This document shows, one piece after another, positions 28,801 to 43,800 of a stretch of 64,000 nucleotides of DNA. Origin of the DNA: Rhopalosiphum padi (lineage: Eukaryota; Arthropoda; Insecta; Hemiptera; Aphididae); the NCBI RefSeq assembly GCF_020882245.1, contig NC_083597.1:53484152-53548151 (forward strand), given 5' to 3'. Each line of letters starts with the position of its first letter. Within the stretch, counting starts at the first letter, position 1. The position numbers were made by a program, and so were the translations under genes. The notes under the pieces are model-generated. The model was given only the letters and a program-made list of their open reading frames with translations. It was not told the DNA's origin and ran no database searches.

Positions 28801-31800
28801 GATCTAAGCCGCGGCAAGGGAATGAATTTCAGGGTTCCCGATAGTCGATACTATTATCAGTGGTTTTTTTTTTTTTTTTGTGGAGACTTCGACTATATTC
28901 TTATTGCGCCGTGTCATATACATACATTTTGTATTTATGTGCAGGGAAGGGGGTTAAGATCTGCGGAAAAAATCTAACCTATCGCCTAAGGCATTTTTAG
29001 TTAGATATATTTTATAATATCCTAAAAACATAAAATAAAAACCATGAGAGGATTAGACCTCCCCACTTTAATACGCCCCCGGTGGCAGTTTTTTTCACAT
29101 ACAGTAGTAGTGTAGTAGTGTAGTACAGTACTATGCAGATAATTAATTCAAACGCATTAAATTAAATATGTTAAATTGGATATTCTTAACATACGTTGTT
29201 CCTCGATTTTAGATTTTGTCCTGTTAATCCCACTAATCCCAAGCATTTTGGAAAATTAAATATACATTTCAGATAAATCCTATACATAATATTTTGGATT
29301 TATATTCTATTTTAATCTTCTCTCACAAAAATATAGGTATGTTACAAAGTTATAATAATAACTCATGCACGGTAGTTTCATCAATCACGCGCTTCGATAA
29401 GCGTATCGCTCACGCGTTTATTCGGTCTGTATTAAATCAGGAATTTAACGACGAGAAAATTATGTTATATTATTATGTTGCTTTAAAGTTGTTTCAAACA
29501 AAATATATTATAACGATAAAAATAGTTTCTCATTTTCAACGCTTATCAAATCAAACCTTAAATTGTAATCACTTCCAAGATATTATATACGATTAGAAAT
29601 TACCATAGATTTGGTGGAGTGGCTAGGATAACTCAAGACTCACAAACATTACGACTCTATAATAAATAAGCTTTACTGTTTTATGATAATTTATCTTCTT
29701 TATTTATAAATTGGGTTTTATTTAAATCTATTTTTAGAGTGGAAAGTTGTTATCTTAAGCCGACTCGTTATGGGTATACAAATATGTTATTTTATCAAAG
29801 GTAAAAATTAAAATGATTAAATAAACATAAGTTTTTATACTTATAAAATAATGACGTAATATATTATTATATTTTGATTATTAATAACTTCCATTGATGT
29901 GTTTAAGTTATTATTATTTAGTATAAGAGGTAATGTATAAAATACAAATATTAAAAACATAAAAAAATCAGTGAGTAAAGAAATGAAGTTTATATAAATC
30001 CGTTTCCATGTTTAACATAGTACGTTTTATTAAAAACAAAAAAAATATGATCCTTAAATTTGAATAATTCTCAGCCCGAGGACGCTAGTTATAACCGCTC
30101 TCAACGCTCTAGTAATTTTAATATTAATATTTGAAGATCAACAACAAGCGTAGTGACGATATTTTTGTATCTATGTCGCATGTGTCACACATAATGTGTG
30201 TATAATGATCTTACCAAATTCAAAACGTATTTGTAGTATTGTAGTATAGAACACCTGAATACCCGAATACTCATTCGTATTTGTTGATCTTTTCAACTGC
30301 ATGCGCGTAAACTTCAGTAATTAAAATGCTTAATCATAAAGCACAGGATTAAAGATAGCGTTTCGTATTTACCATAAAATTATTTCCACCTCCGTTTCAA
30401 ATGTAACATTTTTATTTTTTATTTCGTTTGAACGTAGCCTGTATAACGAATGAGATCAGAGCGGGTGTATGCCAGTGGAAATAGCACCAAATAAATTAAC
30501 ACCTGCCCTGGTGAGTATACAATAATAATCATAATAACAACAACATAATATTATAATAGTACGCCGCATGTATTACAAAAAGGTGTTTTTATCCGGATCA
30601 CTTTACAGTTTTACACCGTATTAATTTTGACCTTTAAAACTCAGAAAATTGTATTCACATTAAATCCAAAATACAACTGCTGCAATAAATACATTAATAA
30701 CGTATTTAATAAATACGTTTTAATTTTTTATTATTATTTTATAATTGCTAATACCCTCAACTACATGAGTAACACGAGTTACACATTTTGATTTCTTGAA
30801 AACAAGAAATTATTATTTTTGTATCTGACAATACGGACCAATAACTGCTTCGAATAAATTATCCGGGATGTTAAATTTATTTGAAGCTTTAGTGCAATTA
30901 GAACAACGGACAATGGTGTGCTTGGTCTTAGTGAAGTTTTCTGTAATTAATTTTAGGCATAATAGGGGTTCTGTTTTTTCCTTATGATTTCCAATGTCCA
31001 CGAAAGAAATTAAAGTAGTCAACTTTTAGTCAGTTGAAAACTACCTCTTCTTTTTCGTTCAGTATACCCATAAATCAATGCAATACTTTAATATTTATAT
31101 ATTTGTACTTTATAATTTTACCATTGTTAGTTCTCTTCTTGAATACGGGTCCATACTCCGTAGTTGCCAAAGACCAGATACGTCTTGAACGCAACCAAAA
31201 AATATTTTTTAATTTTATTGCTTTCAAAATAATCATGTCTCTTGTACGCGAGCCGTTATGGTTTAAAAACGGTTTATAGTGTAACCCGGTAAAGCAAACT
31301 CGTGCGAACGAGATTTGGAAAGCATAATATCATTATTGTAATACAAACAAGAAGAAGGCGATTATATAAAAATGTTTTATTTTGTGAGCTCAAATCTAAC
31401 AGCGTTTGTTGTGTTTACTGTGTCTTGTGTTACGCGCAAAGTAAATAAAAAACACTGAGATAGCATGTATGCAAAATAGGAGGAGTTATAATAACAAAAT
31501 AATATTATAGTTATAATATATTGCATTCAATAATTCAATATTATAGTAACAGTAAATGCACATATAGGAGTTACCTTTTATTTACAAATAATTACGCGCA
31601 AGGCCATTAGTAAGATTGATTGACCATTTTCATTTTCATAATAATAGATTTATATATTATAATTTATCGACTATTGGTGCAAATAATATTTATTTTTTAT
31701 ATCTTATGCGTTTATGTCATATATTGGGTATAAAAAGGTGATATTAAATTAGCACTTTGTCATACACATTTTGGCGCAAATAATATATCATTGTGTTGCC

Positions 31801-34800
31801 CTATATTATAAATCAAGTAGTGCGTTGTCAAATAATATTAGCTGCAAATCAGCTATTAACATTTTTAATACGAAAATATATTGTATATGTATAAACTATA
31901 TATGTTACAGCGAATGTCCGCAATTGGTGAGTGCTGACAGTCGCCGGTTAATGTCGTCATACACCAAAGTCGTTGGTGAATGTTGGCATATTGATTAAAT
32001 TTGTACTGTTTGTAAACATTTACTAGCGAATGTCGACATTTATATAACGATATTGATGAATGTTGGTAATGCCGATATTATTTTATCTGATCTTATCTAA
32101 TATTTTAGTAACTACCTATACACGATGTAATTGTAAAACAAAGCGCATCACAAAAAAATGTGGTTGTAGAAATGTTGGCATTTTATGCAGTTCAAAATGT
32201 CATGATAGTTTTTCATGTTGCAATAAACAGAACAATTTTCGCCGTTTTTTTAAAATAATAATTTTTGTACGGTAAAATAATTCGAATTATTAATACAGGT
32301 ATAATTTTGTTCAATAATAATAATCATAAGTAATCAAAAGTAATTGTTAATATTTATAACTAAACATATTATTGTCTATAGTACTATACTATAATATTAT
32401 GTGGGAATACGTAACCTATGTCAACATTAACCAAAACCGTGTTGTATATGTTAACATTGACCAAAATCCTAATGTAAATGTCAACATCCACTAGTACACA
32501 TCTATATTATTTAAATTTTTCAATATTCACCAATTTGGTAGGTGTATGTTGACATTCACTAGGACTAGGTGATTGTCAGCACTCACCAATTGCAGACATT
32601 CACAGTAACATATACATTTTATTTTAACAAAAAAGATCTAACTAATCGTCAATCACTCAGTAATCAACTTATTAATATAATAATAATGTTCTTAGTTCTA
32701 TATTATCTTAATGAATATCATACTTCATACTGGTCTTCATAGCTTATAATAATACATTTTTAGTGCGTTTTGTGTCTTTATAAGAACGAATACAACGAAA
32801 TGATAATAATCATGATAATACAAAACAGTTAATGTTCAAATTAAAATATAGTATGTTGTTCGTTTAGTAAGACTAAAAAATTTAAAAAAAATTATAAGTG
32901 TCCATCTCGTAAGTACTTGAGTAATAATTGTATTAATTAGATAATTGTTAAGTATAACTTAATTGAAATTCTTGTTAACGATTACATTATCATTGATCAT
33001 TTTGATTGACGTATATGGCACTATGCGAATGTGCTAATAATAAAGTATAATATTATCGCGCAGTACAAAACGGCTCAAATCAAATAATAAAGTCCTGTGT
33101 ACTACGAGACTAAACGCGCAAATAAACTCAAATTGTGGTCGAATTCTCGAATTGCGTGATGCGAGTTTTTTTATTGGTCACAAACATATTGTATGCCTGA
33201 TTTTCATATCATGCAATACAATTGTAAAATTTCACAACAAAATTTAACTTCGTGGCGTGTTAAAAAACTTTAAACCCGTACTCAATATTATATACATTAA
33301 TATTGTTGTATGTAATATATGTTGATTATAATACCTAAGTAAAGGTATATAATTATTTAATGTATACAAGTATATTACTAATATTTAATAATATATACCT
33401 ACCTATAATATACTATTGGATACATTTTAAAGGTTAGTTTATAAATTAAATTTTTTGATGAAAACGTATAAGTTTATACCTATTAATTGGCAACGAACTT
33501 CAACCGTGTTACATGGGCGCGTAACATACGCGACGTATCGTACGCGTGCGTTTTTTAGTTTACATTGATTGAGTTCATACGCGCCATACCGGCGAGGGAA
33601 AAGCGCCATCGTCGGAGTGGCGCGTATGTATTTACCCAGTGTAACCAAAACGCGCGCGTACGATACGTCGCGTATGATACACGCTCACGTGAAACGGGCC
33701 TAAGGCTTTTTACATATTATTTATCTCGGCATTATGTTTTTTATGAATTTTTCCACACATACCTATTACTTCTAGTCATTAAATGTTTTTTATCCATAAT
33801 AATTGATAATATGCTTATACTATAAAATGTCATCAATATATTACTAAAATATATTATCGATATATTAAGCAAAAACCTATTTTGATAATATGTCAAAATA
33901 ATTATGTTGTACGCAACTCGGAAGTACTAAGAATAAATCTCGCATGCAATTCACGTGTTATGATTTGTAATCTTTATCTGCCATGTACGATTCGGATGCG
34001 CCAACCGGTTAGAATATTACAATCTACAACGATAGCTATTAACAGGGTTTACATAGGTATACCCCATAGGTACTTATTGTACAGTGTACACTGCTGTTTT
34101 CGCAACATGACTTTTCGTTCGGTTTTCGCAGGCGAATTACAATAATAATAATAATAATAAAGGGAGACCTCATTAGACCAAACTCGCAAACTCCGGCAAC
34201 CGCGGAGTTGGATTTCAAAAGCTTTTATGTGCGGGGCTCTTCATTATAAAGGAGATCTTATTAAAAGATAGCACTACAGGTTCGTCTTTTCGCTGTGACT
34301 ACGTGAACTATATACACTACTACTAAACTACTCAGCCTCTACTCCCACGCTATGACTACTGCTACTATAGTACTACTAATTATAATAATAAACACGATCG
34401 CGGCGACCGCGATAACAATAATTAAATATTAATATTTTGACCTGGGTATTTATAATAATATTGTGTACCCACTTGCATTATATACGATGACGACGACGCA
34501 CCACGGCGGATATTGCTCGACGACGGGCACATTAACGAAAAACACAAACGATGGTTCATTAAGCCACCGCCGTGTTATATATTGTTCAGGCGATTCAATT
34601 TCCAAAACTACGACCGCGCGTCAACAGGTCGCGAAAACCCAGCTATATATAGCTACGTTTAATTGTTTTTTATTATTACATAATATTATATAGATACCGT
34701 TTTCGACCTTTCCGCTCGACTTTGTGAATTGTATAAAGTACGCAACTCTTTCAGGAACATGCAAAACGACATTTTGTTTACATAATATTTAAATAGGTAA

Positions 34801-37800
34801 AACTCACTTTTATAAGCGCGTATTATGTACGGTATTTTTTCGGGTTTTCCGTGTTAGTTCGGTTATTTTATTCCGTTTTGTCGGTCAATTACGAGGGTTC
34901 ATGTGGTGCCCTACCACCCGCACCCGAATTCGCGGGATTTTTCGGCTCGGAATTGTGTTCGATTAACACACGCTGCGCATACGCTAAATCCGAATAATGG
35001 AAAACAGTTTTTTTCTACTGCTGCTACTACTGATAATAACGTATACAATATTTTAATACTTGTTTTTCACATCGTACTTTTTATCTCTTCTTGTCCGTCC
35101 TTTATACACGTGTTTTGCATTATATCCACGTGTTATGCATATACAAACACAGACAGTTCCAATATATTATACGTAAACCGATGTATTATAACTACTTACT
35201 AGAGCGACCTTATCGATTCTTCTGCTAGTTTAACATTTAAGTTTTTTTTCTATCATATACATACACGTTGATTAAAATTGTGTATTATATCTATCTTAAT
35301 GCGTAACGTGATTAACTAAGCATAAACATGCCCACTCCGTTTTAAATTAATTAATGATGAAAATAAATTCAAACTATGGTTTTTAATAAAACTTATAAAA
35401 TAAATAATATCATTAACATATATATATAAACACCACATAATGAGATAGTTAAGTTTTTATAGTGTATTTAAGAATACAGTGTCTAGTGGAAAATTAAAAT
35501 TTTTTCCAAAATAAATATGCAAGTATATGATTTTTTTTTCAAAACTTTTATCTTAGTCGAAATTTGAATGATTATACGTTTTTAAATTGTTTATGCTAAG
35601 GAAAAGTCCTTAAAATAAATCATAAACATAATTTATTTTAAATCTATACCTATTATTATCCTTAGCACATATAAAGTTCAATAACTCAGAAACTTCTTAT
35701 ATGAGTTATAATAGTTTATATAATAATATTTAACTTCATCAAAATGTTGCTTTTTCAAATATTTTAATATTTTTGTAATATACACCTTCAACAATACTTA
35801 TTTCTAAGCTCGATGGTTTTTAATTTTCATGGTTAATTAATTAATTTCTATTAATTTCAATTTATCTATATTAATTTAACTAGTTAAAAAAAATTATCCA
35901 GCTTTTCTAGCATTATGGCACCAATAAACAATTTAATACTGAATGTATTAGGTATATAATGTTTTTAAAATACGTAATTTTAATTTTCGCCAATATTTCT
36001 CCTGATTCTCCTACTGAATATGACACTGAAATGTGTATAAAATACGTTGGCTATGGCGCTGTATTACAATTAAATCTCAACAGATGAGACTATGAGAGTA
36101 TATTATTTCTGTAGTCTTCCATAGGCCGAATGAGAGAGAAATGGTATAATTATGCCTATAAATAAGATTAGTACAGCTCTAACACCGCCTGTACTCAACC
36201 CTTTCCGACGTATTTGTGTGTATAATGTATATATTATTGAATACATTTGAACGTTTCTCTCTGTCTACATTATTTATATATTAACATAATACGTACAACA
36301 GTGCATTTAGCGTGCATCTCCCATTTGGAATTAAATTCTGCGAACATAACAATATCACCAAGTTCTCATAAACATTAGTCTAACCAAAATGTACATATTA
36401 TGCATCTAATCTATGTACGACAGCCTTTTATGAATATCAAATAATACACAATATTAAACAAAAATATGCATAAGACATTCGTACGTTGTACGTATGATAA
36501 TATTTTTAATGAAAGACAAAATAAATACACCATACGTTGTTTTTTGTCTTATATATTATACGGTCCGATTATTATGCAAAAAACAATAATTCATAGTTTA
36601 TTATTATAGTTACTATTAGTTATTTATTATTATAGTCTGTGTAGTAATACATTTAGGCGTCAATTAATATTATGAACATAGAAAATTAGAAATGAGAAAA
36701 TGAAATTTGATATACTATAAAACAGTATAAAATTATAAACATCCAATACGTGTACTAATCTATGTTACGCCACTTGTCCTTAAAATGTCCATGTTTGTTT
36801 TTTTCCTAATAGAACACAACTCTAAATTTAGGGATGTTTAATTATATAAAATTCATATCTAATTTGTAAAAATGCATTAGCTTTTAAATATTATGCTCTA
36901 TTGAATCACTACTCGAGTTGTTTTAAATGTCTGAACAACAAAAAACGCTGCATTGAAGATATATATATATATCATATATATACAGCGTCCCAAAAATAAT
37001 TCTTTTTAAATTAACTAAAAAAACATTTTATTTTTCAAAAAATTACAAAAAAAGGATATGTACAGTTTCAGTATAACATGCGGTTTATGTATGAAAAATA
37101 ATATTATTCAATTGTCCTCCACTAGTTTGTTGACAGGCCAAAGTGCAGTCGAGAAAATTAACAATAACTGCCTCTCGTTTTTCTCTGATGAGTTTCACGA
37201 GGACACTTTAACCTAACTGGGACTTTTGAGATCAACAGTTGAACCAGTTTTTCAATTTTTTTATTATTTGACGAATCGATGACACATTAGGAGCAATGTC
37301 CCGTCCGAAAACATACGAAGTCGTCGCACAGTCACCGTACCTTGCGTTAGATTGGTAAAAAGTCTTAACAACCAACACACGTATTTCAATTGACATTCGG
37401 TCCATGGTGACACTTGGAAAAATCTGATAACACGACGACAAACGGAAATAATTATAGATTAAAAAAATGATGAGGAAAATGTATATATATATATTGTGAA
37501 CATAAAAACAAAACAAATGACAACTTATTTTAAAAAAAAAATCGTTCTTTTTGGGACACCCTGTATGTATATGAATTTAATATAAATTAAAATGAATTAG
37601 TAAATATACTAAGAGTGGTAGGTAGTGACTTATTAGTTATTCAGTAGCTGCTACTGAGTAGCATATTTATGGCGTAAGATTAGAAATCTCCTTATCTCCC
37701 CCTTGACCCCTCTTTTTCAACTATTTTTTTTATATTTATAGTTGGGTTTTTTCCGGTTATCATTTTATCAGTACCTAGTTAATACAATTCTGAGACGTTT

Positions 37801-40800
37801 GGCATCGACAATTTTAGTCATAATATTTCCTTAAACAAATCCTAAATACGCCATTGGACTTTTTGGTACCACTCGTGTACTATTCCATTGATAATGTTTT
37901 CAAACACATTTTAATAATTTTTAGGTTGTTTTTTTTTTAATTTGTCATAATTACCTACTTATGACCTTTTAAAAAACAGGCATATAAAGTAATATAATAA
38001 TGTTACGTTGAAATTATAGTACTCGTTTTAATGAAGAAAAACAGTAGTTGAGTGGCAAGTTGTACCTATAATTACGTTATTTTTAACAACAAATTACACA
38101 GTCACCCACGTCCCAAAAAAATAATTTTTAAAAACCAATAAAATAAAACACATAAATATTTATAATATATATATAATATATAATATATATATTTATATTA
38201 TATAAATGTTTTGTTAATTTTATTTTGAAGTTGTTAAATCACACTATAATATGATAATTTATAATATTATAAAACAACAAACTCGAATTACATTTTTTTT
38301 ATTATTATTATTTTATATTTTTTACTAATAAAGAAATTTTAATATGTATGATTGCAATATCAATGTTTTGTTTTTTCTTTAAAGATGATTTATTTTAATA
38401 GCTATATACTCGTAAAATCAGTAATAATTTATTCTTTTAAGTATTACTTTGTTTTTTTTTCCTCCATTTGTTATCCGATAATTTTCAGCAGTTGGTCAGA
38501 TTGCTCTCTTTTTTTTCCTTACTTTAGTAGATAATAAAGGGTAATAGGTAATTTTACAAAAAAATCTTAATGCGGTGCAGTATAATATTTTAGATTTATA
38601 AACGGAACGTGCGAAGGAAAAATGAATATCGTGTGTAATTGAAGTGACTTATATATTATATTATTTGTATACACCATAGGTATATCTCGTGGTCGGAGAA
38701 ATGTAACGTTTTCACCGCTATGCCGTTTTGGGATTTTCAGGAGATCGCGCAAGCAGCAATAAATATTACTTCCGTCTGGAATATCAAATCGGATAGCGAA
38801 TATAATACGATTTCTACCATCGCCACACTACACGTGTATTGTACATCGATCATAAAATTTATTTTTTGTCTTCATATTATATATGTTTCCGATACGAGTG
38901 AAAAAAAAAAGAGAAAAAGTTGTTTTCCCTTCTTTATTGTTCCTCGTGACTCGGCATACTTTTGCCACGCATGTGCATCAGGAACCGCGCGATAGATTTC
39001 GTACAACCAAAACTTTGCTTTTATACTGAACCTCCTCCGGCAGCGCGGAAAAAAATTATTTATTGATGCGATTTCTGTCTTTATATATTATATATGAAAA
39101 AAATATATTTTTTTTTTATATATATTTCACTTTTTTGTACTGTGTTTATTATTATTATTACTATTATTATTTATTTATTGTGTTATTATGATATATTTTC
39201 CGTTTTATTTTTCAGTTAATACTATCGACGGTCAGAGCTTGGAACTCTGCAAACTCGAACACGTCTTATATGGACGACGTAAGTAATTTATTTCTAATCC
39301 ATAGATATATATATATGTAACACTATAAATAGATACATGCGCGCGTTTAATGCCTACGCAGTTAAGTCGTGTTAAGGTTTTAATATCCATCAAAGCATGT
39401 TATTAAAAACAATATTATATATATTTATATAGCGCCCCTGCAGTCAGTTATTTTTTTACAACGACCTTCATAATTTACTAGGCAATATATACGTATTAAT
39501 ATTACGGTATTTATATTTTTCTCTCGACCACAGGCACACAGAATATAATGTATTCGTAGGTTAGGTATACGCTATATATACCTACCTACCGACACATCGG
39601 ATTTATTAACGAGATTTTTTTCCATTTCACTACATTAAATATTATTATCGTCACCGTAAGCTTCCATTTTTATACGTGCATATTTCATTTCACAGTCTAA
39701 ACGCGCACACCTACGCTTGTATTAAATGGACAATATTATATAATATTATTACACACCTGAAGCGCATTTTGGGGTGAATTTCAAAGTCAACGGGTGGATG
39801 CGACTATAATATACATTATATACCGTATACAGTGACAGCAGTTGACAGCGGGTATATAAAGTGCGCATATACGACAACGCGTCACATTTGAAGTTTGGAC
39901 TGTTCAGATGACTAAATTATAAATGGGGCACTAATCGATTCTCTCGGGCGTATTTCTGCAATATTTAATTTATGTCGCGTAGTCTCTCGAGCGTATAGGT
40001 CTGGTATATCCAAAGCGTTATACGTAACGATTTTAATTCGACATAATACTAATACAAATATATTAAAACATAATATAATAAATGAAATGTATTATTATGA
40101 CGTTGTATCAATAATTTCAATAATATTATAATAGTAGGGAGGAGATAAAATTATAATATTACCTATATAATTTTGACATTTCGATGTAAACATATACAGA
40201 ATGAAACGTAAATAGACAAGTGTTAAATAACTCAAACTCTTATTTTCCATTAAAAACGCATTTAATAAAATTTTAATTTTTAATTAAACTTAAAAACCAT
40301 ATTTTCAAATTTTCTTAAAAATCCAAAAGTCAGAATTTATATAATTGCAAAATGAAGGAATTAATAGAGGTGAATATGCTTGGTGAATTACACTCTGGTG
40401 TATAATACACAACGGATCCAAAGAGGAGGGCTGTAAATCTTTTAACTAAAATTCTAGGAATAAATTAATCAAAGGAATTATGTCATATAAATATAAAATA
40501 TTCATAAAAAAAGAAAAAAATTTTATTTTAAAATATCTAAAATAATTATTGATTTTATATTTTATTATAATATTTATAGGGAGGTTTTGGGAGTCAACTT
40601 TAAAATTTCAAATGTTAACCAATACTTTTTTGCAACCATAATGTGAAGGATTTTTTTCGGAGTATTTTTTTAGCTGTATTAAAATCAAAATTCGAATGTG
40701 TAGTTTATGAGTAATAATACTTATAAGTATTTTATGTTTAGATGAGGAATGTAGAAGACCAACATTTAGCGGAGTATCCTCGTAACACTCCACTCCGCTC

Positions 40801-43800
40801 ATTAAAACTTTATATAAGTCATAAACTACTCGTCCGAATTTCGATTTTTATGTACTTATCGAAAAACTCCAAACAAAATTATTTATCACATTAGGATAAC
40901 GAAAAAAGTATAGGTTCCTATTTGAATTTATAAATATTACCGTAAAAACCCTTCATAAAATACTAGAATAAATACTAGTTATTTAGATATTTCTAAATAA
41001 AAAAACTTTTGTATTAAATATTATTTTTCTATTTATATGATAAAATCGTTATAATTTAAAAGTTGAATAACTTTATATGTTATAATATATCTGTTAAATA
41101 ATATTATGCTAAATAAATATTTTTTTTTTTATAGTATGAAAACTCGTGGTCACCCTGGTCCGAGTGGTCGTCTTGTTCGAGAACGTGCGATGGTGGAGCC
41201 ACTTATCAACTACGAAGGTGCAATGCAGTAGTTGGCTGTAAAGGTCACCACGTCAGATACAAAATCTGCAACATGGAGGTAATTCGATAACAGTTGTAAT
41301 AGTGTACTATAGTTTTTTCTTATTAAGTTTTCGTAATAATAATTAAAATACCTATTTACGAAACAACCTTTGTTTGACAATGTTATAATTGAAAAAAACA
41401 GCGTATTTTTAGTATTTTAAAAATTTCTCAGTGGAATTATGTATTTTTAAAATAACAATTTATTACAAATACTATGATACTAGTTCATTTTATTTTGCAT
41501 ATTACACAGTTTTTCAAGTTTGTTAAAACATAAAGACTCGAGATTTTCTCATTACGCTATCACTATATTTACTAAATTATTAATTTAATTAATTTACTAA
41601 ATTTATAAAACCAACAAAAATAAACGTAGTATTTTACTAATTATTACAAAATAATAACAATGTATTTTTACAATTTTCATTAAATAATTCACAAAAAACA
41701 CCGTAATCTCTAATGAATATTAATATGATAAAATATTTAATTGATATCTGTCTAATAATTTACGATAGTTAAACCATAAATAGGTATATGACTTGAAATT
41801 ACTTTCTGTCGTTTCTCATTTATTTTAATTACTAATTACGTATACATATTAGTTTATTAATAACGAATCATATACAAACTCAAAAAACTTTACTACCATG
41901 CAGGTTTCTTGTCTTTATAAAGATAATCATTAGACGAAAATACGGGAAATTACGTGAATAATACCATTAATTTTCAACAATGTTCTAATACCACATAATC
42001 ATCGTCTAAATGATTTAATTCCAAGTATGACTTTTCCAGGTCGTCTTCATTCATTACGCGTTTGGCTCGTTGTAATTTTGGCATCCATTTCCCTCGCTAT
42101 GTGCACAAATATGTTTTGTACGTAATTTCTTATATACAACCCTCGGCGTTTGTACTTCACGATATTAATTTCAAAAGGTAATCAGGAGCATGGTGGATCA
42201 TTCCTTGTTATTGGAATCTAATCATTATAGTTTTAATCTTCAGGCCCCGCAAGTATTGCGAAACTAAACTATGACTTTTCTGTAGTAAATTATACTTGTT
42301 AGTACAAACATAGACAGTTGAGCCGATATTATGATGCCACCATACTGGAGATATGATAACTTAATATTTTAACTTGAGTTTTCTTCTACAAACTATTAGA
42401 CAAATTATAATATTGTTCGAACAATATTATCCATTTTGAGACTATTTAAAGATTCGTACGTATGGTTAACGATATCAAATCAATATTATCATATAATAAA
42501 AAAAAAATTCTTAACATTTGTATAAGCTATTTTTTTTTAAATTTCTTATCAATCCTATCACTAGTCTACAATAGTGCATATTATAAAAAATTAGCATGTG
42601 GTCGAATATTTTAATATTTAATAAATGTTTTATGGTTTGATCTAAAGATTAATATTATTTTAGACAGCATTTGGCAAATTGGTTTCGGTACCTGATTTAA
42701 AAAAAATAATTTGTTCTTTGTTTTGGAGCCAATAATATATAGGTAGTATAAATAAAAACATACCATGACAATATTATGATTTTAGTACAAACAAGGCTTA
42801 CAACAATCATTTTTGAAATTATTATTTATTATATTATTTTACAGATGAATTATTGCTGTATCATTGATAATATATGTGTCTAGACTGTATAGAGCCTGAT
42901 ACACTTCAATTTACCGGATTTATTCATTTTTAATGACAATGATCGAGTAATAAATCGGCTTTTATTTCTTTTCGTTACTTATAAAAATTGTCTCGATTTA
43001 CAATTGAACGCAGTAGTTATACATTCATCACATAAAACACCACTTTAGATGGTTTTTTTTCTTGTAATCATTTGACATTTTTTTTATGTTTATCTACATT
43101 TATATTTTGTATTTGTATTGAATAGCCATCGCCATTTTTTAGACCAATAGCGCGAGTTTTATAAATTGTGTATAAAGTGTGTAAATATTATATATATTAT
43201 TTGGGGTGATTTAACGATTTAAAAAGGAAAAACTAGCATTAATAAGAAACTTGTCTGGTTTATAATACAACATTTTGTTTTACTGGTGTAAAATAAAGAT
43301 TTTGTTGTTACTTTACTCACGAATTTTGATAAATTATTGATAAAAGTTTGCGTTTAAAGTACGGCTTAAGTCATCATCGTCTTGAGTTTGTATATACAAA
43401 TAATTCATTAGAACAGTCGTGTAGAGTTTACTAGAATTGTTTTAATGTGTACCTTATATTAAACCTTTATTAATCTCAACATGTATAGCCGTATAGGCAC
43501 CTAAAGCCAATTTAATTCAAATTTCAACTTTACGTCTTTGTAGTTCTAACTTATTTTTAATTCTAGAATTAATTGTTGTATCATAACTTACTATATCTCA
43601 TTTCAAATATTTTTACATAAATATATAGGACATATCATACATTATTACAAATAAAAAATATTTTTTCATACAGATACAATTAATATTAATTTACCAGTCG
43701 TAATATTAAATTTATATAATTTCGCATAACAACCTAGGTAACTGAATTTAATATGTTTTAACGTGTTGGATATTATTTGACGATAATACATAACTTATGC

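Larger units (their letters stand above)
11074..39215 (+). other. Intron 1 (about 28.1 kb), splitting the signal peptide
   Basis: Defined by the GTAAGT donor of exon 1 and the TTTTCAG acceptor of exon 2. It is mostly AT-rich single-copy-looking DNA plus old transposon relics listed separately. GC-richer patches that no feature explains lie at about 18380-18830, 20040-20670, 27050-27640, 28790-29100, 34120-35010 and 38680-39060; these might be regulatory or decayed elements. The stretches 11100-16800, 19000-20000, 21000-27000 and 35200-36900 show nothing beyond AT-rich sequence and microsatellites. Confidence 0.65.

Noticed and set aside
28600..29110. Possible retroposon-like block with a CTGGG...CCCAG hairpin and T18 run
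   Set aside because: No consistent coding frame, box A/B or target duplication; I could not place it in a family.
30813..31022. 69-aa minus-strand frame with a CSNC motif
   Set aside because: Two cysteines are too little for a zinc-finger call, and nothing next to it extends the similarity.
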